From NCBI GenBank assembly GCA_947176895.1, contig CAMWSK010000002.1, forward strand, positions 88,423 through 152,422: a stretch of 64,000 nt of DNA, given 5' to 3'. Shown in pieces: positions 43,834-52,375 of this stretch; position 1 is the first letter of the stretch, and each line of letters opens with the position of its first letter. The notes below the pieces were generated by a model. The model ran no database searches. It was not told where the DNA came from and worked only from the letters and a program-made list of their open reading frames with translations. Made by a program: the position numbers and the translations under genes. The stretch comes from an uncultured Prevotellaceae bacterium (lineage in GTDB: Bacteria > Bacteroidota > Bacteroidia > Bacteroidales > Bacteroidaceae).

Positions 43834-44685
43834 TTATTCCTCTTTCTTAATGGGTTTAACGGGGAAGTTGAAGGAGTGGATGGCACCCGTGGGGCAAGCC
43901 TCCTCACACTTCCGGCACAGTTTACACTTCTCGGGGTCGATGTAGGCCAGACTGTTCTCCAGCGTGATGGCCACGAACTTGTCGCACACCTTCACACACT
44001 TGCCGCAACCGATGCAGGCGTTGGCACAGGCCTTGCGGGCCACGGCACCCTTGTCCTTGCTGTTGCACAGCACCACCATGCGGCGGCCCTTGGGTCCCTT
44101 GGGGCGAAGCTCGATGATGCCCCGCGGACAAGCCTTGACACATGCGCCGCAGGCCGTGCACTTGTCCTCGTCCACCTCGGGCAGACCCGTCGCGGGGTTC
44201 ATCCGGATGGCACCGAACCGGCAGGCGGCCACGCAGTCGCCGCAACCCAGACAGCCATAGACGCAGCCCGTCTCGCCGCGGCCCGTCATCTGCTGCACGC
44301 GGCAACTCTGCACGCCGTCGAACTCGGCCACACGGGGACGTGCCTCGCACGTGCCGTTGCAGCGCACCACGGCCACACGGGCCACCGCGGCACCGGCCTG
44401 CATACCCAGGATGCCGGCCACCTTGTCCATCACGGGCTGACCGCCCACGGGACAGAGACGGCCCTCCAGGCTGCCTCCGTCGGCGGCCTTCACGCAAGCC
44501 TCGGCAAAGGCCGAACAACCGGGGAAGCCGCAGCCGCCGCAGTTGGCCTGGGGCAACACCTCGGCCACACGGTCGATGCGCTCGTCCACCTTCACGGCAA
44601 ATCGTCGGGAGGCCACATACAGCACCAAGGCACTCGCCAGCGCGATGGCTCCCAAGATTACAATCGCTAATAAAATAGGATTCAT
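43834..44685 (-). CDS. rnfB: Rnf complex subunit B (ferredoxin-binding)
   Basis: 283 residues. One N-terminal helix (LLAIVILGAIALASALVLYVA) anchors it. ANCGGCGFPGCSAFAEA and CPVGG form the first cluster site, then ferredoxin motifs CVYGCLGCGDCVAACRFGAI, CTACGACVKACPRG, CIGCGKCVKVCDKF and CKLCRKCEEACPTGAI follow, so about five 4Fe-4S clusters in all. It accepts electrons from reduced ferredoxin. It starts 16 bases after rseC. Confidence 0.96.
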   Translation of the reverse strand: MNPILLAIVILGAIALASALVLYVASRRFAVKVDERIDRVAEVLPQANCGGCGFPGCSAFAEACVKAADGGSLEGRLCPVGGQPVMDKVAGILGMQAGAAVARVAVVRCNGTCEARPRVAEFDGVQSCRVQQMTGRGETGCVYGCLGCGDCVAACRFGAIRMNPATGLPEVDEDKCTACGACVKACPRGIIELRPKGPKGRRMVVLCNSKDKGAVARKACANACIGCGKCVKVCDKFVAITLENSLAYIDPEKCKLCRKCEEACPTGAIHSFNFPVKPIKKEE

Positions 44686-44701
44686 GAATATGTTTGTTTA
44701 G

Positions 44702-45133
44702 TTATTTGTTGTCACACTCCACGGTGAAAGTCAACCTTCTGGCCATACGTTTGCGCCCCAGCCACAGGCCGGTATACCAACCCGCCAGGCAGAGCAGAGC
44801 CACCACGGCCGCCATCGACTCGCCCAGCGGACCGCTCAAACCGAACAGCACCGCCACCATAATGACCAAAGGCAGGACATAGGCCAGCAAGACGGCCTGC
44901 AATCCCTGGCCCACGCGGCCCACCACCCTCACGGTCTGTCCCACCCGGGGGGCGGGGCCTTTCAGCACCAGCGCCGTCACCACCTTTTCCTTCGTCTCGC
45001 TGCTGCGGCACAAAGAGGCGGCCTCGCACGACGAGCAGGCCGAAGCCTGCAGGATGCGCACACGAACCACGGGCAGGGCAACCTGCTCCACCACGCCCTC
45101 GTGACTGATGAAATTGGCTTTTTCATGGCTCAT
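44702..45133 (-). CDS. rseC: SoxR-reducing/RseC-family membrane protein, first gene of the rnf operon
   Basis: 143 residues from the ATG at 45133; a TTG two codons earlier is possible but lies in the promoter. The cytoplasmic N-terminal part has the family's cysteine cluster CSSCEAASLC, followed by two membrane helices (LLAYVLPLVIMVAVLFGL and MAAVVALLCLAGWYTGLWL) and a basic tail GRKRMARR. In E. coli RseC works with the Rsx (Rnf) complex to keep SoxR reduced. In Bacteroidota it regularly leads the rnf operon, as here. Its exact role in bacteria without SoxR is not settled. Confidence 0.9.
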   Translation of the reverse strand: MSHEKANFISHEGVVEQVALPVVRVRILQASACSSCEAASLCRSSETKEKVVTALVLKGPAPRVGQTVRVVGRVGQGLQAVLLAYVLPLVIMVAVLFGLSGPLGESMAAVVALLCLAGWYTGLWLGRKRMARRLTFTVECDNK

Positions 45134-45140
45134 AACCAAA

Positions 45141-45148
45141 CAAAGTTA
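45141..45148 (-). promoter_or_regulatory. -7 box of the rnf operon
   Basis: Read on the minus strand this is TAACTTTG, 7 bases before the rseC ATG. A -33 match was not found. The very short distance implies a nearly leaderless message or an additional upstream start. Confidence 0.5.
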
Positions 45149-45259
45149 GTAAAAAAAGCTTTTGACACGTATGCCGACACAGACATTTAACGACTTTTGT
45201 TTACGTTCTTTAACGCTTGTGCGGCGACAGGCAAATAAAAACGCCGCAGTGAACGAAAC

Positions 45260-45344
45260 AAAACATCTTGATGTTTTTTAAAAACGTGTTGATGTTTCAA
45301 AAAAAGATGTTGATGTTTTTAGGGAAACATCAACATCTTTTTTT
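45260..45344. repeat. Array C of the 21-base-period palindromic repeat (4 units)
   Basis: Units begin with AAAACATCTTGATGTTTT (45260), AAAACGTGTTGATGTTTC (about 45281), AAAGATGTTGATGTTTTT (about 45303) and AAACATCAACATCTTTTT (45325). Their cores are spaced 21, 21 and 22 bases. The last two units face each other as a long inverted repeat. Confidence 0.85.
45299..45344 (-). terminator. 20-bp hairpin ending the DUF5672 transcript, built from two repeat units
   Basis: 45299-45318 and 45325-45344 are perfect reverse complements over 20 bases, with a 6-base loop and A/T-runs at both ends, so it can end transcription from either side. It overlaps the stop codon of the minus-strand gene (45343-45345). 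Confidence 0.75.
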
Positions 45345-46119
45345 ATTTGCCGATACAGAGGATGTATTCAGACCAAAAGCCAAGGCGGCTTTTGTGGGCG
45401 AAGCCATGGCACCCCATGGGCAGACGACCGCCGTTCAAGCAGTGGCAGAGCCTCGGTTTGACATCATAGGCAAACGCCATGGCCTCCTCCATCGTCGGGT
45501 TACGGAAGTCCTGCGGCACCAAAGCCCAGAAGACATCCTCGTTATGGCCCTTGGAGATGTAATCGCATATGGCATCCCGGTATTGCCCGCATGCCCGGCG
45601 GAAGGCAGACACCCGGCGCAGGCATAATCCCCCGTTGCCCACCTTTCCGTACAAAACAAAGCGGTTGATTTTACCCCCCCCAATTGCGAAACGCCTTTCC
45701 ATCTTCACATACAGACTCAAGGGGAATCGGGTATAGCGTGGCCGCATGGGCCAGGGAGCCGCCACCTGGTCGTATCCCTTTTCCGTCCAGGCGAGCACCT
45801 CGTCACGGAAAATCCAGGCATCGGTATGGCAGATGAGGATATACTCGCAGTCGGCAAACCGGTCATAGAAGGCCGCGGACATCATCATTTCATTGTAACC
45901 TTGGATTCCCCGCTTCCTGCCCAGCCATTCATCGGACACCCGCATCACCTCGGCAAACGGGTATCGGGCGGTGTGGGCGGTCATATCCAGCCCCTCGGGA
46001 CACAGGAAACAGACGGGATGCCCCTGCAGCACCTTCATGTTATGCGCCAAGGTCTCGTCCTCTACGCGGGAAAGATGCTCCGTGTAGAGGGGGACAACGA
46101 TTTTTACGGGATGCTTCAT
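45343..46119 (-). CDS. DUF5672 family glycosyltransferase-like protein with an in-gene G8 tract
   Basis: 258 residues, no signal peptide, cytosolic. The opening VKIVVPLYTE, the acidic CHTDAWIFRDE, GNGGLCLRRVS, HNEDVFWA and PMGCHGFAHK match DUF5672, a family that looks like GT-A glycosyltransferases and often sits in cell-surface sugar clusters; donor and acceptor are unknown. The segment FAIGGGKIN is encoded with eight consecutive G on the coding strand (45674-45681), using rare-looking GGG GGG GGT codons where this genome favours GGC. Slippage there would shift the frame. It lies 15 bases after the DUF1573 gene and should share its promoter. Confidence 0.8.
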   Translation of the reverse strand: MKHPVKIVVPLYTEHLSRVEDETLAHNMKVLQGHPVCFLCPEGLDMTAHTARYPFAEVMRVSDEWLGRKRGIQGYNEMMMSAAFYDRFADCEYILICHTDAWIFRDEVLAWTEKGYDQVAAPWPMRPRYTRFPLSLYVKMERRFAIGGGKINRFVLYGKVGNGGLCLRRVSAFRRACGQYRDAICDYISKGHNEDVFWALVPQDFRNPTMEEAMAFAYDVKPRLCHCLNGGRLPMGCHGFAHKSRLGFWSEYILCIGK

Positions 46120-46134
46120 CAGCCCTCCGGCGGC

Positions 46135-46563
46135 CTATTCCGTCATCATGCCCGCCACGCTGAGACGCACGATCTCCGTTTTGGCGTTGGAACGCACGGT
46201 CACGGTCTTCTTGAACTTGCCGGGGAATTTGTTGGTGCCGTTGTAGGTAATCTCTATCACGCCGCTCTGGCCGGGCTTGATAGGTGTCTTGGGATAGGTG
46301 GGCACGGTGCAGCCGCACGAGGCGAACACCTGCTGGATTACGAGGGGAGCGCCCCCGGTGTTGGTGAACTTGAAGCTGCACTTCTGTTCGGGAGCGGAAG
46401 CGGGGAAGGTGCCCAGGTCGGCGGCCAGCGTGTCAAACTTAATCTCGGCATACACCTCGTCGGCAGCCTGCACGGGAACGTTGCGGACGGGACGGTATTC
46501 CATGGCGGATGTGGCCAGAAAACCGGCGGCGAACAACAGGACCGGGAATAAAATCTTTTTCAT
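46135..46563 (-). CDS. DUF1573 family secreted protein
   Basis: 142 residues with a signal peptide-like hydrophobic start (ILFPVLLFAAGFLATSA). The domain is the short Ig-like DUF1573 fold: DLGTFPASAPEQKCSFKFTNTGGAPLVIQQVFASCGCTVP, then PIKPGQSGVIEITYNGTNKFPGKFKKTVTVRSN. The SCGCTVP motif is the family hallmark. Such proteins are very common in Bacteroidota; their function is unknown. It has a clear promoter and is followed closely by the DUF5672 gene. Confidence 0.88.
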   Translation of the reverse strand: MKKILFPVLLFAAGFLATSAMEYRPVRNVPVQAADEVYAEIKFDTLAADLGTFPASAPEQKCSFKFTNTGGAPLVIQQVFASCGCTVPTYPKTPIKPGQSGVIEITYNGTNKFPGKFKKTVTVRSNAKTEIVRLSVAGMMTE

Positions 46564-46593
46564 TTTCTATTGATTTTATATGGGTTTCACCTG

Positions 46594-46624
46594 CAAAAAT
46601 AGAGGTTTTCGGGCGGAAATGCAA
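46594..46624 (-). promoter_or_regulatory. Promoter of the DUF1573-DUF5672 pair
   Basis: On the minus strand: TTG (46624-46622), a 20-base spacer, then TATTTTTG (46601-46594), 31 bases before the ATG at 46563. Confidence 0.75.
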
Positions 46625-46682
46625 CTTTTCGGACCGGGAATAAATCCACGACACCGGGAGAGAAGGTAGAAAGGGGACCGGT

Positions 46683-48002
46683 CTAAGGCCGGGTATAGCT
46701 CATGATTCCTCCGGAAATCTGGTTCAACGAGATTTCACACAGCTTGGTGTTGTACTCGGCCACCAGGATGCGCTCCTCGGCATCCAGCAGGGATTGCTGG
46801 GCCTCGCGCATCTCTATGCCCGAAAGGTCGCCCAGCATATAGCGCTCGTGGGCGATATAATGGTTCTCGCGGGCCGTAGCCAGATTCTCACGCTCCAGCG
46901 AAAGCAGCCGCAGGTTGTTCCTGTAAGCCTGCCACAAATCGGCCAGGTCCGAGCGCAGGGCCTGTTCCAGTTGCAGGCGGGCCAGCTCGGCATTGTCGAT
47001 GTCCAACAGGGCGTTGCGCCGCTCGCGCGAGCGGTTTCCGTCGAAAAGCCTGTAGCCCACCTTCACGCCGAAGTCGGCTCCCCACGCACTCCGGCGGTCG
47101 TTGGCCCCCTCGCCGTACCGGTTGTGCTGCCAGGAGTATCCGGCATAGAGCTTGACATAGGGATAGTCGCGGCTCATCACCGCCCTGTAGTCGTGCCGGG
47201 CCAGGCGGATGTCGTGCTTGCTGTCCAGCAACTTGGCGTTCTGAAGCAGGGTGGCGGCCAACAGCGTGTCGTAGGAAAGCGAGGCGTCCACCTCGATAAC
47301 GGAATCGCGGACAAGAGGAGTCTGCCCCAGACTGTCCACGGCCATCAGCTCGTAGAGGCGGATGCGCGAGGTGGCCAGCATCTCGTTCTGCTTCAGGCTC
47401 TGTGCGCTGTCGGCATTGAAATCCACCCGGGCCTGCTGCAGGTCCAGGCGCGATGCGCTGCCGATGGTGTATCTTTCCAGCACAATGCGCAGGCGCTCCT
47501 TGGACAACCTGACGGCATTGCGCAGGTTGCGTGCACGGATTTGCTGCTGAACCAGATTGAAATACTCGCCGGTCAGCGTGGCCACGTAGTCCTCTATGTC
47601 CATGCGGGTGCGCGTCTCTCCCTGCCTTTTCAGCTCCTGCAACCGCGCATAGTCGGCCTGAATCCGGAAGCCGTCGAACAGGGTCCAGTCGGCATTGACG
47701 CCCACCTGCAGGCCGTGGTCCGGGCTTGCCCCCCGGCGGGTGACAAGGCCGTCCTCCCGCCGGCGTGTCCTGTTGTCGCCATAGGCGCCGTCGTATCCGG
47801 CGGTGGCCGTGACCACGGGCAGGTAACCGGCGTTGGCCGCCGTGGCGTTGTTCGAGCGTTTGGCTTCCTCGTTACGCACAATCTTCAACTTATAGTTGTT
47901 CTGCAGTCCGGTGGCAATCAGCTCCGGCAGGGTTTGCGCCCGGGCGCAAACGCCGACACCCGGGAGAACGAGAAACAGGAGAAGAAGTCTCAGGGGATTC
48001 AT
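46683..48002 (-). CDS. Outer-membrane efflux channel, TolC family (multidrug-type pump)
   Basis: 439 residues from the ATG at 48002, which overlaps the stop of the pump gene by 4 bases (ATGA); the frame is open further upstream only as an overlap with the pump gene. A signal peptide runs to about residue 25 (LVLPGVGVCARAQT). The two helical-repeat halves are clear: LPELIATGLQNNYKLKIVRNEEAKRSNNATAANAGYLPVVTATAGYDG and GVNADWTLFDGFRIQADYARLQELK in the first, GYRLFDGNRSRERRNALLDIDNAELARLQLEQALRSDLADLWQAY in the second. Confidence 0.9.
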   Translation of the reverse strand: MNPLRLLLLFLVLPGVGVCARAQTLPELIATGLQNNYKLKIVRNEEAKRSNNATAANAGYLPVVTATAGYDGAYGDNRTRRREDGLVTRRGASPDHGLQVGVNADWTLFDGFRIQADYARLQELKRQGETRTRMDIEDYVATLTGEYFNLVQQQIRARNLRNAVRLSKERLRIVLERYTIGSASRLDLQQARVDFNADSAQSLKQNEMLATSRIRLYELMAVDSLGQTPLVRDSVIEVDASLSYDTLLAATLLQNAKLLDSKHDIRLARHDYRAVMSRDYPYVKLYAGYSWQHNRYGEGANDRRSAWGADFGVKVGYRLFDGNRSRERRNALLDIDNAELARLQLEQALRSDLADLWQAYRNNLRLLSLERENLATARENHYIAHERYMLGDLSGIEMREAQQSLLDAEERILVAEYNTKLCEISLNQISGGIMSYTRP

Positions 48003-51000
48003 GGTTTTTTCTTGTTGTTCAGTGAGGTGGCCACGAAGGAATAGATGGCCGGAATGACAAAAAGGGTGAGCAAAGTGGAAATAATCATGCCGCCCACCAC
48101 GGCCGTGCCCATGGCCACCCGGCCGGCAGAGCCTTCGCCACGGGCGAACATCAGGGGCAGCAGGCCCAGCACGGTGGACACGGAAGTCATGAGGATGGGG
48201 CGCAGACGCTGCACGGCGGCCTCGCGAATGGCCGTCATCTTGTCCTCGCCCATACGCTGCCGTTGGTTGGCGAACTCCACGATAAGGATACCGTTCTTGG
48301 CCACAAGACCTATGAGCATGATGATTCCGATCTGGCTGAATATGTTCATCGTCTGCCCTCCGCAAAGCATGAACAGCAAGGCACCGGCAATGGCCAAAGG
48401 CACCGTGAGCATGATGACGAAGGGGTCCTTCAGGCTTTCAAACTGGGCGGCCAGAATCAGATAGATGAGCACCAGCGCCAAAGCGAAGGCAAAGAACAGG
48501 CTGGACGCGCTCTCGCGGAACTCCTTGGAATCGCCGGCCAGGGCCGTGCGGAAGGTGTCGTCCAGCACGTCCCCGGCTATCTTGTCCATTTCATCCAGTC
48601 CGTCGCCGATGGTGTGGCCGGGAGTCAGCCCGGCAGATACGGTGGCCGACACGAAACGGTTGTACCTGTACAACTTTGGGGGCGCGATACTCTCCACCAA
48701 ATCCACCAGATTTTCCATTTGCACCATCTCCCCGTCCTGTGAACGGATGTAGATGGCCTTCAGGTTGCCCGGGTCGTTGCGCTGCTGCCGGTTTATCTCT
48801 CCCACGATTTCATACTGCTTTCCGTTGAGATAGAGGTATCCCATACGTTGTCCGCTGAGCCCGTATTGCAGGGTTTGCGCTATGTCTCTGGTGGCAACGC
48901 CCATCAGGTTGGCCTTCTCGCGGTTCACGCTCAGACGCACCTCGGGCTTGGAGAATTTCAAATCCACATCGGCCATCTGGAAGACCGGACTCTCGTACAC
49001 ACGGGCCATGAAGGCGGGCAACACGGTTTCCAGCTTCTTGATGTCCGTGGCCTGCAGCACATATTGTACGGGCATGGAGCCGCGGCGGCCTCCGAATGTG
49101 CTCTGCTGTTGAACGAAGGCGCGTGCGTCGGTCTTCTGCCTCACGGCCTTGGAGAGCCTTTCGGCCACCTCCATTTGCGAATAGTCGCGCTCGGCCAGGT
49201 CCTTCAACGTTATCTGCACGTTGCCCGAGCCGCCGGACACGCGGGCCGTGATGAAGGCGGCATCCGGTATCAAAGAGTCGGCCAGGCGGTTGATTTCCTC
49301 GGTGTAGTCGCGCATAGACTCGTATGTGACGCCCTCCGGCCCCGTGGTGCGGATGGTGATGCCGGAGCGGTCTTCCAGGGGAGCCATCTCCGAGGGGATG
49401 GCGTTCCACATAGCCACACAGGCAGCCACGGCAGCCAGCATGATGGCAACGGCCAGGGCACGATGATGCAGGAATGCGGCCAGCCACCGGGCGTAATGCC
49501 TGTTCAATCCGGCGAAAAAGGGTTCGGTCTTGCGATAGAACCAGCCCTTTTGCTCGCGGTTCACCAGCAGCTTGGTTGCCAGCATGGGGGTGATGGTGAG
49601 GGCGGCAAAAGAAGAGATAATCACGGAGCCGGCCACAACAAAGCTGAACTCGCGGAAAAGGCGGCCCGTCTGTCCCTCCATAAACACGATGGGAAGGAAT
49701 ACGGCCAAGAGGGTGACCGTGGTGGAAATGACGGCAAAGAAGATTTCCTTCGCGCCCTCGATGCCGGCATCGAAAGGCTTCATCCCGCGCTCTATCCTTA
49801 TATATATGTTCTCGGTCATCACGATGGCATCGTCCACGACCAAGCCCACGGACAGCACCACAGCCAGCATGGAGAGCACGTTGATGGAGAAACCCAGCAG
49901 ATACATCACGAAGAACGCCCCGATTAACGACACCGGTATCACCAGGCAGGGAATAAGCGTCACGCGCCAGTCGCGCAAGAAAAGGAAGATGATGATGATG
50001 ACCAACACAAAGGCCTCGTACACGGTGTTCTCCACCTCGGCGATGGAGGCACGGATGAATTTCGTGTTGTCGAAGCCATAGTCGTAGTGCACATCCTCGG
50101 GCAAATCCTTCTCCATCATCTTCATCCGCTCGTGCACGGCATCGGCGATTTCAATGTGGTTGGCACCGGGCTGGGGCACAACCACCACACCCACCATCGG
50201 CACACCGTTCATCTTCATATAGCTTTTCAGGTCACGCGCCGAGAGTTCCGCCCGGCCGATATCGCTGAAGCGGATGATTCGTCCACCGTTTTCCTTGACG
50301 ATCAAGTTGTTGAACTCCTCGGTGGTGGACATCTGACCCATCGTGCGTATGCTGAGTTCGCGCGTGTTTCCCTCGATGGAGCCTGAGGGCAGCTCCACGT
50401 TCTCGCGGTCGAGGGCGTTTTTCACGTCCATGGGCGTGACGGAATAGCCCGACATCTTCACGGGGTCCAGCCACAAGCGCATACAATACTTCTTCTCTCC
50501 CCAAATCATCACGCCGGACACATCCCGAATGGTCTGCAGCTGTTCCTTCACCGTCAGATCGGCAATCTCGCTCAGTTCCAACAGGCTTCGCCTGTCGCTC
50601 TGCAGGGCCACCATCAGAATGGGCATGGCATCGGCATCGGCCTTGGACACGGTGGGCGGGTCGCAGTCGCGGGGAAGGAAACGCTGGGCACGCGACACTT
50701 TGTCGCGAACGTCATTGGCTGCGGTCTCCAAATCCACGGACAGTTCAAACTCCACTGTGATACGGCTCTGCCCCTGCTGGCTCACGCTGGTAAGCGAGCG
50801 TATGCCCGGGATGCCGTTAATGTTTTGTTCCAAAGGCTCGGTTATCTGGTTTTCTATCACATCGGCATTGGCTCCCGGATAAGAGCACGACACGGAAATG
50901 ATGGGATTGTCCACCGAGGGATACTCTCTCACGCCCAAATACATATAGCCCACGGCACCGAAGATGAGAATCAACAGGGTCATCACGGTTGCCAACACCG

Positions 51001-51031
51001 GGCGTCGGATGGAAAGTTCTGATATGTTCAC
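47999..51031 (-). CDS. RND multidrug-type efflux transporter (HAE1 family)
   Basis: 1010 residues. Inner-membrane, proton-driven exporter of the AcrB/MexB group. Start and first helix MNISELSIRRPVLATVMTLLIL, porter segment YPGANADVIENQITEPLEQNINGIPGI, and the proton-relay pair Asp400-Asp401 in GLVVDDAIVMTENIYIRIERG are all typical. The C-terminal half has LIYLILAAQFESLKDPFVIMLTVPLA and GIIMLIGLVAKNGILIVEFANQ. Substrates cannot be predicted. It is flanked by its adaptor (61 bases upstream) and channel (overlapping). Confidence 0.95.
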   Translation of the reverse strand: MNISELSIRRPVLATVMTLLILIFGAVGYMYLGVREYPSVDNPIISVSCSYPGANADVIENQITEPLEQNINGIPGIRSLTSVSQQGQSRITVEFELSVDLETAANDVRDKVSRAQRFLPRDCDPPTVSKADADAMPILMVALQSDRRSLLELSEIADLTVKEQLQTIRDVSGVMIWGEKKYCMRLWLDPVKMSGYSVTPMDVKNALDRENVELPSGSIEGNTRELSIRTMGQMSTTEEFNNLIVKENGGRIIRFSDIGRAELSARDLKSYMKMNGVPMVGVVVVPQPGANHIEIADAVHERMKMMEKDLPEDVHYDYGFDNTKFIRASIAEVENTVYEAFVLVIIIIFLFLRDWRVTLIPCLVIPVSLIGAFFVMYLLGFSINVLSMLAVVLSVGLVVDDAIVMTENIYIRIERGMKPFDAGIEGAKEIFFAVISTTVTLLAVFLPIVFMEGQTGRLFREFSFVVAGSVIISSFAALTITPMLATKLLVNREQKGWFYRKTEPFFAGLNRHYARWLAAFLHHRALAVAIMLAAVAACVAMWNAIPSEMAPLEDRSGITIRTTGPEGVTYESMRDYTEEINRLADSLIPDAAFITARVSGGSGNVQITLKDLAERDYSQMEVAERLSKAVRQKTDARAFVQQQSTFGGRRGSMPVQYVLQATDIKKLETVLPAFMARVYESPVFQMADVDLKFSKPEVRLSVNREKANLMGVATRDIAQTLQYGLSGQRMGYLYLNGKQYEIVGEINRQQRNDPGNLKAIYIRSQDGEMVQMENLVDLVESIAPPKLYRYNRFVSATVSAGLTPGHTIGDGLDEMDKIAGDVLDDTFRTALAGDSKEFRESASSLFFAFALALVLIYLILAAQFESLKDPFVIMLTVPLAIAGALLFMLCGGQTMNIFSQIGIIMLIGLVAKNGILIVEFANQRQRMGEDKMTAIREAAVQRLRPILMTSVSTVLGLLPLMFARGEGSAGRVAMGTAVVGGMIISTLLTLFVIPAIYSFVATSLNNKKKP

Positions 51032-51092
51032 GTAGTAGGGGTTGCTTGTTGTTTTTTAGCTGTTTTTAATGGAACACGAAGAGGGGGGGCGG

Positions 51093-52184
51093 TCACTCCC
51101 GGGGCGAGTCAGGTGTCAGCTGCACCCTGACCGCCTGACCTGCACGCAACTGCATGGTGCCGCTGGTGATTACGGTGTCGCCTTCGCTCAGTCCGCGCAA
51201 CACCTGCACCAGGGCATCGGTGCGCAAGCCCTTGCTTATCTCCACCGCCTCGGCCTTTCCGTTGCGGCAGAGGAACACCTTGTCCACGCCCATCTCGGAC
51301 ACGACAGCCTCGCTGGGCACGGCCAAAGCCCGCTCGAACTCACGGGTGGTGAGACGCACATTCACGTATCTTCCGGGCACCAGCGTGCCGTCGCTGTTGT
51401 CATAGAGGGCACGCACGGTGAAGGTGCGTGTGGCATCGTCCACACGCGAATCGGAGGCATACACCCGGGCCTTGCGCGGAGACAGGTCGCCCTCCACGGT
51501 GAACTCCAGGGCGGCCCCGTCGGGCAATGTGCCGGCATAACGCTCGGGCACGCTGAACTCCACCTTCAGGGGACTGCGCTTCGTGAGCATGGCCACAACC
51601 GTCTGCGTGGTGGCGAAGGCACCCACACTCACCTGGCGCAAACCGATGAAACCGGAAAAGGGTGCCCTCAGTTCCGTTCGGGCAATCTCTGCCTTCACCC
51701 CGTCTATCTCGGCGCACAAGGTGGAAAGGTTGGCCTCGGCCTCCTGAAAGGCCTCCTTGCTCACGGCCTCCTTCTCCAGCAGAGCCTTGGTCCTGTACAG
51801 ACGGTCCTGCACCAAGCGCAGCTGCGCCTCCTTGCGCCGCAGGTCGGCCTGTAACGAGGCGTCGTTTATCTTGGCCAACAGCTGGCCCTTCTCCACCCGG
51901 CTTCCTTCCTTAAAAAAGATGTCGGTGATTTTGCCCGAGGTCTCGAACGAGAGACTCACTTCCTCGTCAGGAATCAGCGACCCGCTCATGGCCAGCCCGT
52001 CTGTAAGCCGTCGGGGCCGCAACACCACGGCCCTCACGTTCAGCGTTTTGTCCTGCTTCTCCTGCGGTTTTCCAGATGCTTCTTTCAGTTCCTTGTTCTC
52101 CCGGGGGACGAACGCGTTGTACGCCAGAGCGGCACACACCAGCACCACCACACCCACGATTGTGTATTTTATTCCTTTGTTCAT
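51093..52184 (-). CDS. Periplasmic adaptor (membrane fusion) subunit of the multidrug-type RND pump
   Basis: 363 residues with an N-terminal membrane anchor (YTIVGVVVLVCAALAYNAFV). The lipoyl halves are LSFETSGKITDIFFKEGSRVEKGQLLAKIND and RAPFSGFIGLRQVSVGAFATTQTVVAML, separated by a coiled-coil hairpin (ADLRRKEAQLRLVQDRLYRTKALLEKEAVSKEAFQEAEANL). The beta-barrel and membrane-proximal parts follow (DDATRTFTVRALYDN, PGRYVNVRL). First gene of the pump operon; no TetR- or AraC-type regulator is encoded next to it. Confidence 0.94.
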   Translation of the reverse strand: MNKGIKYTIVGVVVLVCAALAYNAFVPRENKELKEASGKPQEKQDKTLNVRAVVLRPRRLTDGLAMSGSLIPDEEVSLSFETSGKITDIFFKEGSRVEKGQLLAKINDASLQADLRRKEAQLRLVQDRLYRTKALLEKEAVSKEAFQEAEANLSTLCAEIDGVKAEIARTELRAPFSGFIGLRQVSVGAFATTQTVVAMLTKRSPLKVEFSVPERYAGTLPDGAALEFTVEGDLSPRKARVYASDSRVDDATRTFTVRALYDNSDGTLVPGRYVNVRLTTREFERALAVPSEAVVSEMGVDKVFLCRNGKAEAVEISKGLRTDALVQVLRGLSEGDTVITSGTMQLRAGQAVRVQLTPDSPRE

Positions 52185-52214
52185 TTCTCCTATAAAACCA
52201 TAACGTTTTAACTG

Positions 52215-52245
52215 CGAATTTAGCCTTTTCCACGCTCATTTGCAA
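52215..52245 (-). promoter_or_regulatory. Possible promoter of the multidrug-type pump operon
   Basis: On the minus strand: TTG (52245-52243), 20-base spacer, TAAATTCG (52222-52215), 31 bases before the adaptor ATG. The -7 box deviates from TAnnTTTG at its last bases. Confidence 0.4.
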
Positions 52246-52341
52246 CTTTCGGCAGCAAAAGAGGCCGGAATACCATCCCTTTGCCGCCGAAGGTTCGTCT
52301 TTTTACACGACCATGAGGGGGCATAAAACAAATTATTTTCC

Positions 52342-52349
52342 TATCTTTG
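52342..52349 (+). promoter_or_regulatory. -7 box upstream of DUF4286-ruvC
   Basis: TATCTTTG, 26 bases before the ATG at 52376. It lies inside a longer open frame (from 52313), which argues for the later start. Confidence 0.6.
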
Positions 52350-52358
52350 CACGACAAT

Positions 52359-52375
52359 ATATATTATATAAGGAG
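52359..52375 (+). promoter_or_regulatory. Leader with AT-rich 17-mer and ribosome binding site, copy 1
   Basis: ATATATTATATAAGGAG ends directly at the ATG of the DUF4286 gene. The identical 17 bases recur at 58648-58664 upstream of lysC. The AGGAG touches the start codon, an unusually short spacing. Confidence 0.5.

Noticed and set aside
42540..43850. 436-residue plus-strand frame opposite rnfC
   Set aside because: Shadow of rnfC; His/Gly/Leu-rich translation without domains.
51083..51089. G7 run near the end of the multidrug adaptor gene as a contingency site
   Set aside because: It lies after the stop codon in the gap before the pump gene and is shorter than the other three tracts; no clear effect is expected.
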